This document shows, in pieces, positions 53,378 through 61,456 of a stretch of 64,000 bases of DNA; positions within the stretch are counted from its first letter, which is position 1; each line of letters begins with the position of its first letter. Under the pieces are notes generated by a model, which saw only the letters and a program-made list of their open reading frames with translations, was not told the DNA's origin and searched no databases. The DNA comes from VFMC01 sp963791635 (GTDB lineage Bacteria > Actinomycetota > Acidimicrobiia > Acidimicrobiales > Ilumatobacteraceae): assembly GCA_963791635.1 (NCBI GenBank), contig CAWBTC010000016.1, positions 7,603 through 71,602 on the forward strand, written 5' to 3'. A program made the position numbers and the translations under genes.

Positions 53378-53583
53378 TTTCTCCCTACCTCCGTGTGGGG
53401 TTGATGATCGGGTTCCAATCCGTGGATCCCTGCCCTGCTTGGGCCCTCATCACTGTTCGGACCCCTGCGATGTCTGCAGGGGTTTGGGAGGTGAATCCCC
53501 CACCGTTCCCCCGGACTTCCCCCGAATCGCCCCGGACGACCACGTGTCACGATCTCCGATGACGATCCGACCACGACGGTGCC
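53378..53583 (-). promoter_or_regulatory. Flagellin leader/promoter with stem-loop
   Basis: 206 bp upstream of fliC. ACCCCTGC / GCAGGGGT (53461-53468 and 53476-53483) forms a perfect 8-bp hairpin with a 7-base loop. It may end the upstream gene or act in the fliC leader. CCCGGACGACC at 53531-53541 resembles the 11-mer seen elsewhere in the cluster. The ribosome site is GGAGGTAGGGAG on the minus strand. Confidence 0.5.
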
Positions 53584-54323
53584 TCACGCCTGGGTCGGAC
53601 GGAACTCCCAATGCCATGGTTCGCGCGGTACTGCCTCCACGAACCCGAAGCGGTAGCCGTTGGAGCGCAGCCACGACAGCGTCGCGGGATCGTTCACATC
53701 GGCATCGACAGCGAGACCCCATCCATGGTTGGAAGTGCCGGGCACGGCGCCGTAACCGCCCTCTGAGTACAGACCCTTGCGCTCGACGAGATCCACCTGC
53801 TGCTCATAGGTGCGATACGAGTCCGTGATCCGCAACGTGATGCCGTCGGCGGCGGCCGCCGCGCACAGCCCCCTTCCACGCTTCGGCGGCCGGGGCGAAG
53901 AGCACATGGCCGCCCTGGCCGATCGATTGCAGCGCTCCGCTCGGAATTCGGCCGTTGCCGTACGCCTCCAGCTCGCTCGGCACAGGCATCGGACCGAAGC
54001 CGCCGATGCGCCCGACGCTCGCGCCCGCACCACTCGAGATGCGTTCGGTGTACGCACCGCTCGGCGACGTTGCCGTCAGCCGTGCCGATGCTCGATCCTG
54101 CCGTGGGTCGTGCTTGCAGTGCCTCCTGGTAGACAGCCCCGAAGGGGTCGAAACCGGCCGCCCAGGGGTCAGGAGCGACGGTGTCGAGCGCAAGCGGGGC
54201 CTGGGATTGCACGGCTGCGCTCTGCGGCGCGACCCGCTGGCGGATCGCCGCCAGGCGGGCCTCGATGGCGGAGATGGGACCGATCGAGAGCATGGTGTCG
54301 ATGACCGTCCGGGGCCTGATCAT
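53584..54323 (-). CDS. M15-family D,D-carboxypeptidase / peptidoglycan hydrolase (frameshifted)
   Basis: About 246 residues in three frames, with shifts near 54070 and 53870. Frame 1: LSIGPISAIEARLAAIRQRV. Frame 2: GGFGPMPVPSELEAYGNGRI PSGALQSIGQGGHVLFAPAA. Frame 3 carries the catalytic VanY/M15B motifs: ITDSYRTYEQQVDLV, SNHGWGLAVDADVN (zinc His and Asp) and PWHWEF (zinc His). The start, ISAIEARLAAIRQRV, resembles that of the slt gene (VAAVQARIGQIEQRL), which suggests a flagellar wall hydrolase. It is immediately upstream of fliC. Confidence 0.72.
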
Positions 54324-54356
54324 GACGTCCAGTCGGCCGGCGCACCCTGAGCGGCG

Positions 54357-55208
54357 TCAGTGAACGGCGACGGCGCCGGAACCTGCCACTGGCATGGCCG
54401 CAGTTCGGTCGGTGAGCGTCATCCACCCTCGACACGGCATGATCTGCGCCCCATGGGCGCGGGCCGCGAGCGCGGCTTCGTCGTCATCGGTGACGAACAG
54501 GATGGGCAGCTCCGGGTCCACCGGCGCAACGAGCTCCCACAGCGCATCCCGCATCGACCCACCGGGCGCCATCGGCACCACCTGCACGTGGTCTCGTCCC
54601 GGTGCGTCCGCGGCCTCCGCACCCATCACGACCGCGACCTGCGTCCCGAAGCGTGACGCCACGAGTTCGCTGGCATCCACCGTCCAGCGTCGAGCGGTGA
54701 CGAGGTCCGCGCCCGGCCACGCGGCCAGCGAGAAGCTGTCGCCGTCGACGAACACGTTCGGCACCGAGCTTCGACGACCCAACGGGCGCATCACCGGCCG
54801 GTATGACCAGTGCTGGCTGCGCTTGACCTGCAGCGCAGGATGAGCGGCCGACTTCGGCGGCCTCGTCCGCTCACGCAGCAGGAGCGTGCTGACCGCGAGC
54901 GGGACGGCGAGGAACCACCACGGACCGAACACATCGGTGATCCGGTGCCGCCACACCCACGCCGTGGCGAGCACCGCACCGAGCGCTGCCCAGCCGGCGT
55001 ACACCAGGACGACACGCCACCACGGCGTTCGAGTCGGTCCGGGCTCGCCCGCCGGCGCAGCCGCGAATTGCTGGCCGCTCGGCCTGGCCCTGGCCGGCCT
55101 GGCCCTGTGCGAGCTCAGCCTGTGCGAGCCGGGTTGCACCCGAGCCGTCCGGGCGCGCGCCGTTGGCCGGCGTGGCGGCCGGCCGGCCGCCCGGCGGGCG
55201 CGGGGCAC
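54357..55208 (-). CDS. Membrane protein with NYN/PIN-like cytoplasmic domain
   Basis: About 283 residues; the Arg/Pro-rich first ~55 residues may not be translated and the start is uncertain. Two TM helices (VVLVYAGWAALGAVLATAWV; WWFLAVPLAVSTLLL) are followed by a domain beginning VPNVFVDGDSFSLAAWPGAD and continuing VAVVMGAEAADAPG, PELPILFVTDDDEAALAARA HGAQIMPCRG. That order (Asp after strand 1, VTDDxE, A..GA) matches NYN/YacP-type RNase folds. This is a tentative reading; no family assigned with certainty. Confidence 0.6.
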   Translation of the reverse strand: MPRARRAAGRPPRRPTARARTARVQPGSHRLSSHRARPARARPSGQQFAAAPAGEPGPTRTPWWRVVLVYAGWAALGAVLATAWVWRHRITDVFGPWWFLAVPLAVSTLLLRERTRPPKSAAHPALQVKRSQHWSYRPVMRPLGRRSSVPNVFVDGDSFSLAAWPGADLVTARRWTVDASELVASRFGTQVAVVMGAEAADAPGRDHVQVVPMAPGGSMRDALWELVAPVDPELPILFVTDDDEAALAARAHGAQIMPCRGWMTLTDRTAAMPVAGSGAVAVH

Positions 55209-55372
55209 TGGAGACGGTGTGCTCGATCAGTTGAATGCCGACAGTCCAGCACCCTGAGGCATGCAGAACGCGGCAATCGCTGTCTCACTGCCCGACCCCA
55301 GACGTGACGCCTGGCTGGCGCCTCCCGTGGTGCCCCGCGCCGTCATCGCACGGCGACGTAGGATCGCCGGCG

Positions 55373-56020
55373 GTGGATGAGCCCTTGATCGACGTCTTGA
55401 TCGTCGAAGACCACGACATGGTGGCGCAGGCCCTTGCGGCTGCGTTGGCGGCGACGGGACGGTTCCGCGTCGGCGGATGCATGCGCACCCGGGCCGAGGC
55501 CATGCATGCGATCACCGCCCGTCCGCCCGACGTCGTGGTCCTCGACCTGCGACTCGCCGATGGAGACGACACCACGGCGTTCATTCCCGACATCCTCGCG
55601 AGCGCGCCCGACTCGAAGGTGCTGATCGTGAGCGCCTGGGGCGATGATTGGTCGGTGTCGCGTGCGGTCGAGGCAGGCTGTCACGGCTACCTGCTGAAGG
55701 AGCAGGGCCTCGAGGAGCTCGTCGAAGGCATCCTCGCGGTGGCACGCGGGGAGGCGACGTTCGCCCCGTCGGTGCTGAGTCGTGTGCTCAAACTGCTGCG
55801 CCCGGGAACGGTGACCACCGAGACACTCACGGCTCGTGAGACCGAGGTGCTGCGCCGGCTCGCCGACGGGCTCACCACCGAGCAGATCGCCGCCGACCTG
55901 TACGTGAGCGTCAACACGGTTCGCAACCACGTCAACAACATCATCCGCAAGCTCAACGTGCACTCCCGCCTCGAGGCCGTGAGCTATGCGATCCGCAACG
56001 GCTTGATCCGCGTCGGCTGA
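55373..56020 (+). CDS. NarL/LuxR-family response regulator
   Basis: 215 residues from the GTG at 55373 (MDEPLIDVLIVEDHDMVAQA). The receiver is complete: acidic ED pair, phospho-acceptor Asp in VVVLDLRLADG, Ser in LIVSAWG and Lys in YLLKEQG. HTH: LTARETEVLRRLADGLTTEQ, VNTVRNHVNNIIRKLNVHSR. Unlike the two other LuxR-type regulators here, it keeps all phosphorylation residues. No kinase adjacent. It ends 5 bp from a convergent gene. Confidence 0.93.
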   Translation: MDEPLIDVLIVEDHDMVAQALAAALAATGRFRVGGCMRTRAEAMHAITARPPDVVVLDLRLADGDDTTAFIPDILASAPDSKVLIVSAWGDDWSVSRAVEAGCHGYLLKEQGLEELVEGILAVARGEATFAPSVLSRVLKLLRPGTVTTETLTARETEVLRRLADGLTTEQIAADLYVSVNTVRNHVNNIIRKLNVHSRLEAVSYAIRNGLIRVG

Positions 56021-56025
56021 TCCCC

Positions 56026-57177
56026 TCAGGCCGCCGGGCGCGGGATCGTCTTGTGGACGCGGGGCAGTTCGATGAACGTGCGTCCGGGAGTGAGCTCCAC
56101 CACCGCCCCATCTTCAGCGGTCAAGGTGAACGGCACCAGCCGGTCGCTGCGGGTCCAGGTCGCGGCGATGTACCGGCCACCGGTGAAGACGAATGCACGG
56201 CCGGATCCGATCGTCTGCGCGTCTGGGCTGTCGGAGATGCCGGGCAGGTACGTCATCTCCAATACCACCACGTTGTTGGTCGTCACTTGTCCGCCGAGTG
56301 CGTCCTCGTGCGGCCGGTTCTCCATCGTGCGCCGGTACAGACCAACCGCCTCGTCCCACTCCCAACGCACGTCGATCGAGTCGAGGGTGATGAGTGCGCC
56401 AGGGCTGGGCACCCCCGCCACCGCTTCGCCGTCACTGCGGTACGAGAACTGCTGCTGGGGCGGCTGCGACCCCTCGGGTGCCTGGCTCCAGAGCGAGCCG
56501 GTGTCGGAGTACAGGTTGTGTGGAGCCGAGCGAGCGCTCGACCGGAAGTACACCGGAGCTCGACTCGGACCGATGTCGACGAGATCGCTCGCCCGGATGG
56601 CGTTGGTGACGGTGCGGTTGCCACCGCTCCATGCGAACAGCGGATGGTTGAACGAACCGAACAGGTCGATGTCCTGCAGGCGGCCCGAACGGATCGGGCC
56701 GACGGGGTCTGCCCCCTGGCTCTGGAAGACGAAGGCGAACCGTGTGAGGTTGTCGTTGACGATCTCTTCCACGACGATGTCGGCCTCGTTCATCCCACTC
56801 TGCGGACGAGCACCCGGCGCGTTGTCGATCTTCACGACGAGCGCCGGCAGCGCGGCGATGAACGGGTTGCTCGCCAGCACTCCCGTCAGCGGATACACCG
56901 GGGGAGGCGGCTCGGTCGTGGTCGTGACGGCCTCGGTGGTCGTCGTCGACGCCGGCGTGGTGGTGGTGGGGGCTACCGACGTGGTGGGTGCCACAGACGT
57001 GGTGCTCGCGACGGTGGACACCGTCGCGGTTTCGGCGGCCACCGTGCCGTCGCCGTCGCTGCACGCGGCGATGCTCATTGCAGCGAGCAGCGGGATGAGC
57101 GTGACGATGCCGGAAATGCCGGAAATGCCGGAAATGCCGGTATTGCCGGTCGTGCGGCGTCGGGGACGTGATTTCAC
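56026..57177 (-). CDS. DUF3048 (YerB-like) lipoprotein
   Basis: 383 residues from a GTG at 57177 behind GAGGAG. After a basic start and a Gly-Ile-Ser tandem repeat comes a lipoprotein signal (VTLIPLLAAMSIAACS). A Thr-rich linker leads to the DUF3048 domain: PALVVKIDNAPGARPQSGMN EADIVVEEIV, DPVGPIRSGRLQDIDLFGSF, PHNLYSDTGSLW, then YIAATWTRSDRLVPF and PGRTFIELP. Surface-anchored; the function of the family is unknown. Confidence 0.88.
   Translation of the reverse strand: MKSRPRRRTTGNTGISGISGISGIVTLIPLLAAMSIAACSDGDGTVAAETATVSTVASTTSVAPTTSVAPTTTTPASTTTTEAVTTTTEPPPPVYPLTGVLASNPFIAALPALVVKIDNAPGARPQSGMNEADIVVEEIVNDNLTRFAFVFQSQGADPVGPIRSGRLQDIDLFGSFNHPLFAWSGGNRTVTNAIRASDLVDIGPSRAPVYFRSSARSAPHNLYSDTGSLWSQAPEGSQPPQQQFSYRSDGEAVAGVPSPGALITLDSIDVRWEWDEAVGLYRRTMENRPHEDALGGQVTTNNVVVLEMTYLPGISDSPDAQTIGSGRAFVFTGGRYIAATWTRSDRLVPFTLTAEDGAVVELTPGRTFIELPRVHKTIPRPAA
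57107..57150. repeat. 9-bp tandem repeat in the DUF3048 signal region
   Basis: Four copies of CCGGAAATG encoding Gly-Ile-Ser repeats immediately before the lipoprotein hydrophobic core on the minus strand. Confidence 0.85.
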
Positions 57178-57337
57178 GATGGGACTCCTCGATGTTGATC
57201 GACCGGGCCGCCATCCCGAGAACCTCACCAGTCTGCCGTCTCCGGGGAGAAGTCGGGCATCGGCCACGGGGGTCGACGGTCACGACGTGGGCGCCGAGCG
57301 ACCGCCGCATCGACCGCCGCTTGGACCAGGCAGCGGA

Positions 57338-57598
57338 TCAGCCTCCCGACAGCGCCTGCATCAGCACCACCTCGTCGATGCCGTCGAGCGAGGTGTCGAG
57401 CTCACGGCATCGTTCCTGGCCGAGGAATACCACCATGTGCTGACGCAGCTGTCCCTGTTCATCGACCACACGGAACCCGATCCCGGGGAACTGGCGATCG
57501 AGGTCGGACAGCAGCTCGCGAACGGTGACACCCTCGGCCGTCACGTTGGCCTCACCGGCCGTGTACGACCGCAGCGGCGTGGGGATGCGCACCTTCAC
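57338..57598 (-). CDS. MoaD/ThiS-family ubiquitin-like protein
   Basis: 86 residues from a GTG at 57598. Beta-grasp text: VKVRIPTPLRSYTAGEANVT, GVTVRELLSDLDRQFPGIG, and the C-terminus EVVLMQALSGG ending in Gly-Gly, the group that is adenylated and thiocarboxylated in sulfur carriers. It follows the BNR-repeat gene by 31 bp, and the two are probably co-transcribed. No E1-like MoeB/ThiF gene nearby. Confidence 0.85.
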   Translation of the reverse strand: MKVRIPTPLRSYTAGEANVTAEGVTVRELLSDLDRQFPGIGFRVVDEQGQLRQHMVVFLGQERCRELDTSLDGIDEVVLMQALSGG

Positions 57599-57629
57599 CG
57601 CCGCACCTGGGTGACCTCGCTCGGAGACA

Positions 57630-58814
57630 TCAACGCGCCCCGATCTCCAACGAGTAGATCTCGGGGAGGTGCGCGGCGATGCAGCGCCAGCTCTCGCCCT
57701 CGTCGGCGCTCGCCCAGATCTCCCCACTCGTCGTGCCGACGTAGAGGCCCAGCGGGGTCCCGCCGTCCGCGCACATCGCCTGCCGTTTCACGGTGAACCA
57801 GCCGCGGGCCGGCAAGCCGCGGTCCTGTCGGTGCCAACTCGCGCCTGCGTCGCGGGTGACGTAGACAGCCGGCCGGCCGTCGGGGCTGGTGCGCGGCCAC
57901 ACCTCGGTGCCGTCCATCGGGAACACCCACGCCGTGTCGGGATCGCGTGGATGCAGCTCGATCGGGAACCCGATGTCACCGACCTCGGGCGGCATGTTGT
58001 CGCCGATGCGCTCCCACCGATCCGATGGCCGGTCGATGCGATAGATGCCGCAGTGGCTCTGCTGGTACAGCCGATCGGGTTGGGTGGGATGCATCCGCAC
58101 GCAATGCGGGTCCTGGCCCCATTCGGGATTCGGATCGGGCAGGAAGTCGACGGTGCAGCCTGTGTTCATCGGCCGCCAATCGAGACCTCCGTCGGCCGAT
58201 TCGAACACTCCCCCGCCCGAGAGCCCGATGTAGAGGTGCGCAGCGTCGCGGGGATCGACCATCACGGAATGCAGCAGCGAGCCGTCGGGCGTGCCCTCGG
58301 TGTCGGGCCACTCGGCCCACGTGCCCCAGTTCGAATGGTCGTTCCAACCACTGACCGGCGCCCACGTGTCGCCACCGTCGCTCGAACGGAACAGACCCTG
58401 TGGCGAGGTACCCGCGTACCAGACTCCAGGCTCGTCGGCGTGCCCAGGAGTGAGCCAGAAGACGGTGCGGACGGCTCGCCCATGTGCGTCACCCGGGACG
58501 AACGCCGGCGGGCGGCTCGCCTCGGTCCAGGTGACACCGACGTCGGTCGAGCGGAACACGGTCGGACCAAGATGGCCCGTCTTGCAGGCCATCACCATCG
58601 TCGTGGCATCGCGTGGATCGATCACGAGGTGCTGGACGATGTGTCCGAGGAACATCGGTGGGGTCGTCGCCCACTGCTCGCGTGCGCCGTCCGACACCAG
58701 GATGAACGCGCCCTTCCGGGTGCCGACGAGCAGCATCGGACCATCGAGATCGGGTGGCATGTGGCGAAGCGACGGCTCGAGGTCGTGGCGTGGGATTCCA
58801 GCGAGGTCGGTCAT
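57630..58814 (-). CDS. BNR/sialidase-type beta-propeller protein
   Basis: 394 residues from the ATG at 58814. Repeated Asp-box motifs: STDVGVTWTEAS, SSDGGDTWAPVSG, SADGGLDWRPM, TRDAGASWHRQ, SADEGESWRC. These mark a six- or seven-bladed propeller of the exo-alpha-sialidase/photosystem assembly (VPS10-like) type. No signal peptide, so cytoplasmic. The sialidase catalytic Arg triad is not evident. It is paired with a MoaD-like gene, an association found in other Actinobacteria by my recollection. Confidence 0.85.
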   Translation of the reverse strand: MTDLAGIPRHDLEPSLRHMPPDLDGPMLLVGTRKGAFILVSDGAREQWATTPPMFLGHIVQHLVIDPRDATTMVMACKTGHLGPTVFRSTDVGVTWTEASRPPAFVPGDAHGRAVRTVFWLTPGHADEPGVWYAGTSPQGLFRSSDGGDTWAPVSGWNDHSNWGTWAEWPDTEGTPDGSLLHSVMVDPRDAAHLYIGLSGGGVFESADGGLDWRPMNTGCTVDFLPDPNPEWGQDPHCVRMHPTQPDRLYQQSHCGIYRIDRPSDRWERIGDNMPPEVGDIGFPIELHPRDPDTAWVFPMDGTEVWPRTSPDGRPAVYVTRDAGASWHRQDRGLPARGWFTVKRQAMCADGGTPLGLYVGTTSGEIWASADEGESWRCIAAHLPEIYSLEIGAR

Positions 58815-58829
58815 GGCGGTCCTGTCGTG

Positions 58830-58882
58830 GATGGTCGTTTGATGGTCGTCTGATGGTCGTCTGATGGTCGTTGATGGTCGTG
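58830..58882. repeat. 11-bp tandem repeat upstream of the BNR gene
   Basis: Five copies of (T)GATGGTCGT(C/T) ending 15 bp before the BNR gene start codon, in its leader. Copy number could alter promoter or ribosome-site spacing. Confidence 0.85.
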
Positions 58883-59018
58883 TTCGATGACACGTCACGA
58901 GTGCCGACGAGTGCCACGATTGGACGATGGCAGCGCTGTGAAATCATCGCTCATCGCGCGTGCGGCTGCGGACCGCTGCGATCCGCGGACCGGGTCCGCC
59001 CTGGGCTGCGACGCCCGG

Positions 59019-59708
59019 TCAGCCGATGCGACGGCGGAGCTCGACGTACACCTCGTGACCGGTGATCGCGGCCAGTTCCTCGGCGAGCGACTCGACCACC
59101 GCCCGGTCGCCGATGTACGCCTCGGGCTCCTCCGTGCAACACCAGGCCATGGTGTCGCCGTCATCGCCCCAGTCGTCGCGGGTCCACCCGTGCACCGTGG
59201 CGATCTCCACGTCGTCGCACATCTCCCAGTCCACCTTCACCGGCAACTGCCAGCACACCGACGGCTTCCAATCGATCGGTGACTCGCCGGCGTCGAGCGC
59301 ACCAAGGTGCAGCGCACACCCAGCCCCACCGACGAAGTCGGTCCGGTTGAGGAAGATGCAGGCGCCATCGACGACGCGGGTGTTGGTGAACGTGTCATCG
59401 CTGAACACCCCGCCGGCTCCAGCCTCAGCGCGGAACTGGAATCTCTCGGCGGTCAGCGTGGCTGCGAGCGCCGCCACGTTGCGCGCCTCGTCGAGGCCGT
59501 CGAGCTCGGCGCCGAGCGAGCAGCAGCCGTGGCCCAGGTGCGCGGCCTTCTCGGGGCCGATGCCGTGGCAGCCACGGCCCCAGATGCAGGTCCAGTTCGA
59601 GGTGAGGAATCGCCGTTCGAAGCGCCACAGCGTGTCACCGGCATCGACCTCCACGTACGCCGTGTCGCTCGAGTCGACGCTCGGCTCGTGCGGGCGATCG
59701 GTGGTCAT
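59019..59708 (-). CDS. Cysteine-rich YkgJ/DUF3109-like metal-binding protein
   Basis: 229 residues from the ATG at 59708, which overlaps the stop of the flavoprotein gene. Cysteines are spaced as in the family: WTCIWGRGCHG, HGCCSLGAELD, GGAGCALHLGALDAGE and KPSVCWQLPVKV, then two more near the end (AWCCTEEPEAYIGD). The arrangement (CCxxG, C-A-L-H, KPxxC) fits zinc or iron-sulfur chelating proteins of the YkgJ/DUF3109 group. Probably translationally coupled to the upstream oxidoreductase. Confidence 0.75.
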   Translation of the reverse strand: MTTDRPHEPSVDSSDTAYVEVDAGDTLWRFERRFLTSNWTCIWGRGCHGIGPEKAAHLGHGCCSLGAELDGLDEARNVAALAATLTAERFQFRAEAGAGGVFSDDTFTNTRVVDGACIFLNRTDFVGGAGCALHLGALDAGESPIDWKPSVCWQLPVKVDWEMCDDVEIATVHGWTRDDWGDDGDTMAWCCTEEPEAYIGDRAVVESLAEELAAITGHEVYVELRRRIG

Positions 59709-60970
59709 CGCACCCCAGCCTTGCGCTCTGCGACAGGGTCCTGCTCGCTGAACCACGCGATCGCTCCATTCGCTGCGGCCACAGCGGTGCTGAACGAAGC
59801 CTGCAGCAAGTACCCGCCCGTGGGGGCCTCCCAGTCGAGCATCTCGCCGGCCACGAACACGCCGGGTCGGCGGCGGAGCATGAACCGCTCGTCGACCTCC
59901 TCGAGGCGAACGCCTCCGGCAGACGAGATCGCCCTGTCGATCGGCATCGTCGCGACGGTGACGAACGGCAGCCCCTTCACCAGTGCAGCCAGCGCCGGCG
60001 GCTCGGTGGGCAGCCGGCGACCACCGAGCTCGCGCACGAGTGCCGCAGCGACCGGAGAGAGGCCGGCGCTGCGTCGCAGCACGGTGCTGGTGGAATCGCC
60101 ACGACGCGCTCGGGCGAGACGTTCGGTCAGCTGCTCGAGCGTTCGATCAGGTTGGAGATCGATGGTCAGCGTGCACGTGCCACCCTGTTCGATCGCGTCG
60201 CGGGCGTTGGCAGCAAGCGCGTAGACGGGGCCGCCTTCGATTCCCGCAGCGGTGATCATGATGTCGCCGCGCACCCCGACGCCATCGAGGACCAGCGTCA
60301 CGTTCTTCACCGGTGTGCCTTCGTGACGGTTGAGGAAGTCGGATCGCCATGTGGAGCACAGGCCGCAGTTCGCCGGCCGCAACGGCGCGACGTCCACACC
60401 GGCGGCTCGCAGCACCTCCACCCAGCCGCCGTCAGAGCCGACCCGCGGCCAGCTGGCGCCGCCCAGGGCGAGCACGACCGCATCGGCCGTCTGCTCGATC
60501 GGGCCCGCCGGTGACGAGAGCCGAATGGTGCGGGGCCGCTCGCCGAAGCCGACGAGACGATGGCGCGTCTCGATCGTGACACCCGCCTCGACGAGGCGTG
60601 CCAGCCAGGCCCTCAGCAGCGGTGTGGCCCGCAACGACGAGGGGAACACGCGCCCGCTCGATCCCACGAAGGTGGGCTCGCCGAGGCTGGCGCACCATGC
60701 CCGCAGCGCTGCGGCATCCCAGGCCCGTAGGGCGGGTTCGAGCCGTGGGCCGGCGGTGCCGTAACGGGTGAGCAGGTCTTCGATCGATTCGCTGTGGGTG
60801 ATGTTCAGCCCACTCCGACCGGCGAGCAAGAGCTTGCGGCCCACGGACGCCATGTGGTCGTGCACCACGACCGTCCACCCGCTCGCGGCCAGCACCTCCG
60901 CCGCGATGAGCCCCGCCGGGCCACCTCCCACCACCGCGGCCGACGGCCGGCGGTCGGGTGACGAGGGCAT
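59705..60970 (-). CDS. HI0933-family FAD-dependent oxidoreductase
   Basis: 421 residues. FAD-binding GGGPAGLIAAEVLAASGWTV VVHD; GRKLLLAGRSGLNITHSE (family hallmark G-K-x-x-x-S/A-G-x-G-x-x-N); substrate region RVFPSSLRATPLLRAWL; ALGGASWPRVGSDG; and the C-terminal FAD motif GVFVAGEMLDWEAPTGGYLL QASFSTAVAAANGA. Most similar in pattern to the TIGR03862-type subgroup. Substrate unknown. Start codon at 60970. Confidence 0.93.
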   Translation of the reverse strand: MPSSPDRRPSAAVVGGGPAGLIAAEVLAASGWTVVVHDHMASVGRKLLLAGRSGLNITHSESIEDLLTRYGTAGPRLEPALRAWDAAALRAWCASLGEPTFVGSSGRVFPSSLRATPLLRAWLARLVEAGVTIETRHRLVGFGERPRTIRLSSPAGPIEQTADAVVLALGGASWPRVGSDGGWVEVLRAAGVDVAPLRPANCGLCSTWRSDFLNRHEGTPVKNVTLVLDGVGVRGDIMITAAGIEGGPVYALAANARDAIEQGGTCTLTIDLQPDRTLEQLTERLARARRGDSTSTVLRRSAGLSPVAAALVRELGGRRLPTEPPALAALVKGLPFVTVATMPIDRAISSAGGVRLEEVDERFMLRRRPGVFVAGEMLDWEAPTGGYLLQASFSTAVAAANGAIAWFSEQDPVAERKAGVR

Positions 60971-61065
60971 CCCGTCAGGCTAGGAGTCAGCCGTCTGATC
61001 GTGACTCGCGCCGAGCTTCGTCCGCGCGACCTGCAGCGCCCATCGGCGTCGAAGTGTTGCGAGTG

Positions 61066-61276
61066 TCAGCGAGCTCGCTGGCGGCGGGTGGCGTCGAAGG
61101 CGTCGAGCGTCTCGAAACGCTGGCGTGCCCCCTGGCGCGTCGTGCCGAGCTCGGCGCCGATCACGTCCCACGACAGGCCGATCGGGGCACCCGTTTCAAG
61201 TCCTGCTGCCGGCGAGCGCAACGGGCCTGTCGGTCGATTCCAAAGCGCAGGCAGAGCAAGTGCGCTCGATCGCCAT
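61066..61276 (-). pseudogene. Small helix-turn-helix gene, probably frameshifted
   Basis: The frame ending at 61066 reads GAPIGLSWDVIGAELGTTRQ GARQRFETLDAF, a clean helix-turn-helix of the kind found in many short actinobacterial DNA-binding proteins. An ATG at 61276 opens MAIERTCSACALESTDRPVA in another frame, which stops just before it. One shift near 61190 would join the two into a ~70-residue protein. Whether it is decay or a sequence error is unclear. Confidence 0.45.
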
Positions 61277-61456
61277 CGAACGCCTCGGTCGACGAATCGG
61301 CGTACTGAACGCCCAACTCAGACGGACCTCGACGAAGCACTTCGACTCCACCTCGCTCTCCGACCCCTCAGCCAAGCCGCTTCTCGGACGCCGTCCGCTG
61401 CCGCGATACGGCGCCGGATCGCCCGACCCCTTCGCGCCACAGGGAAGCGTGTTGGC

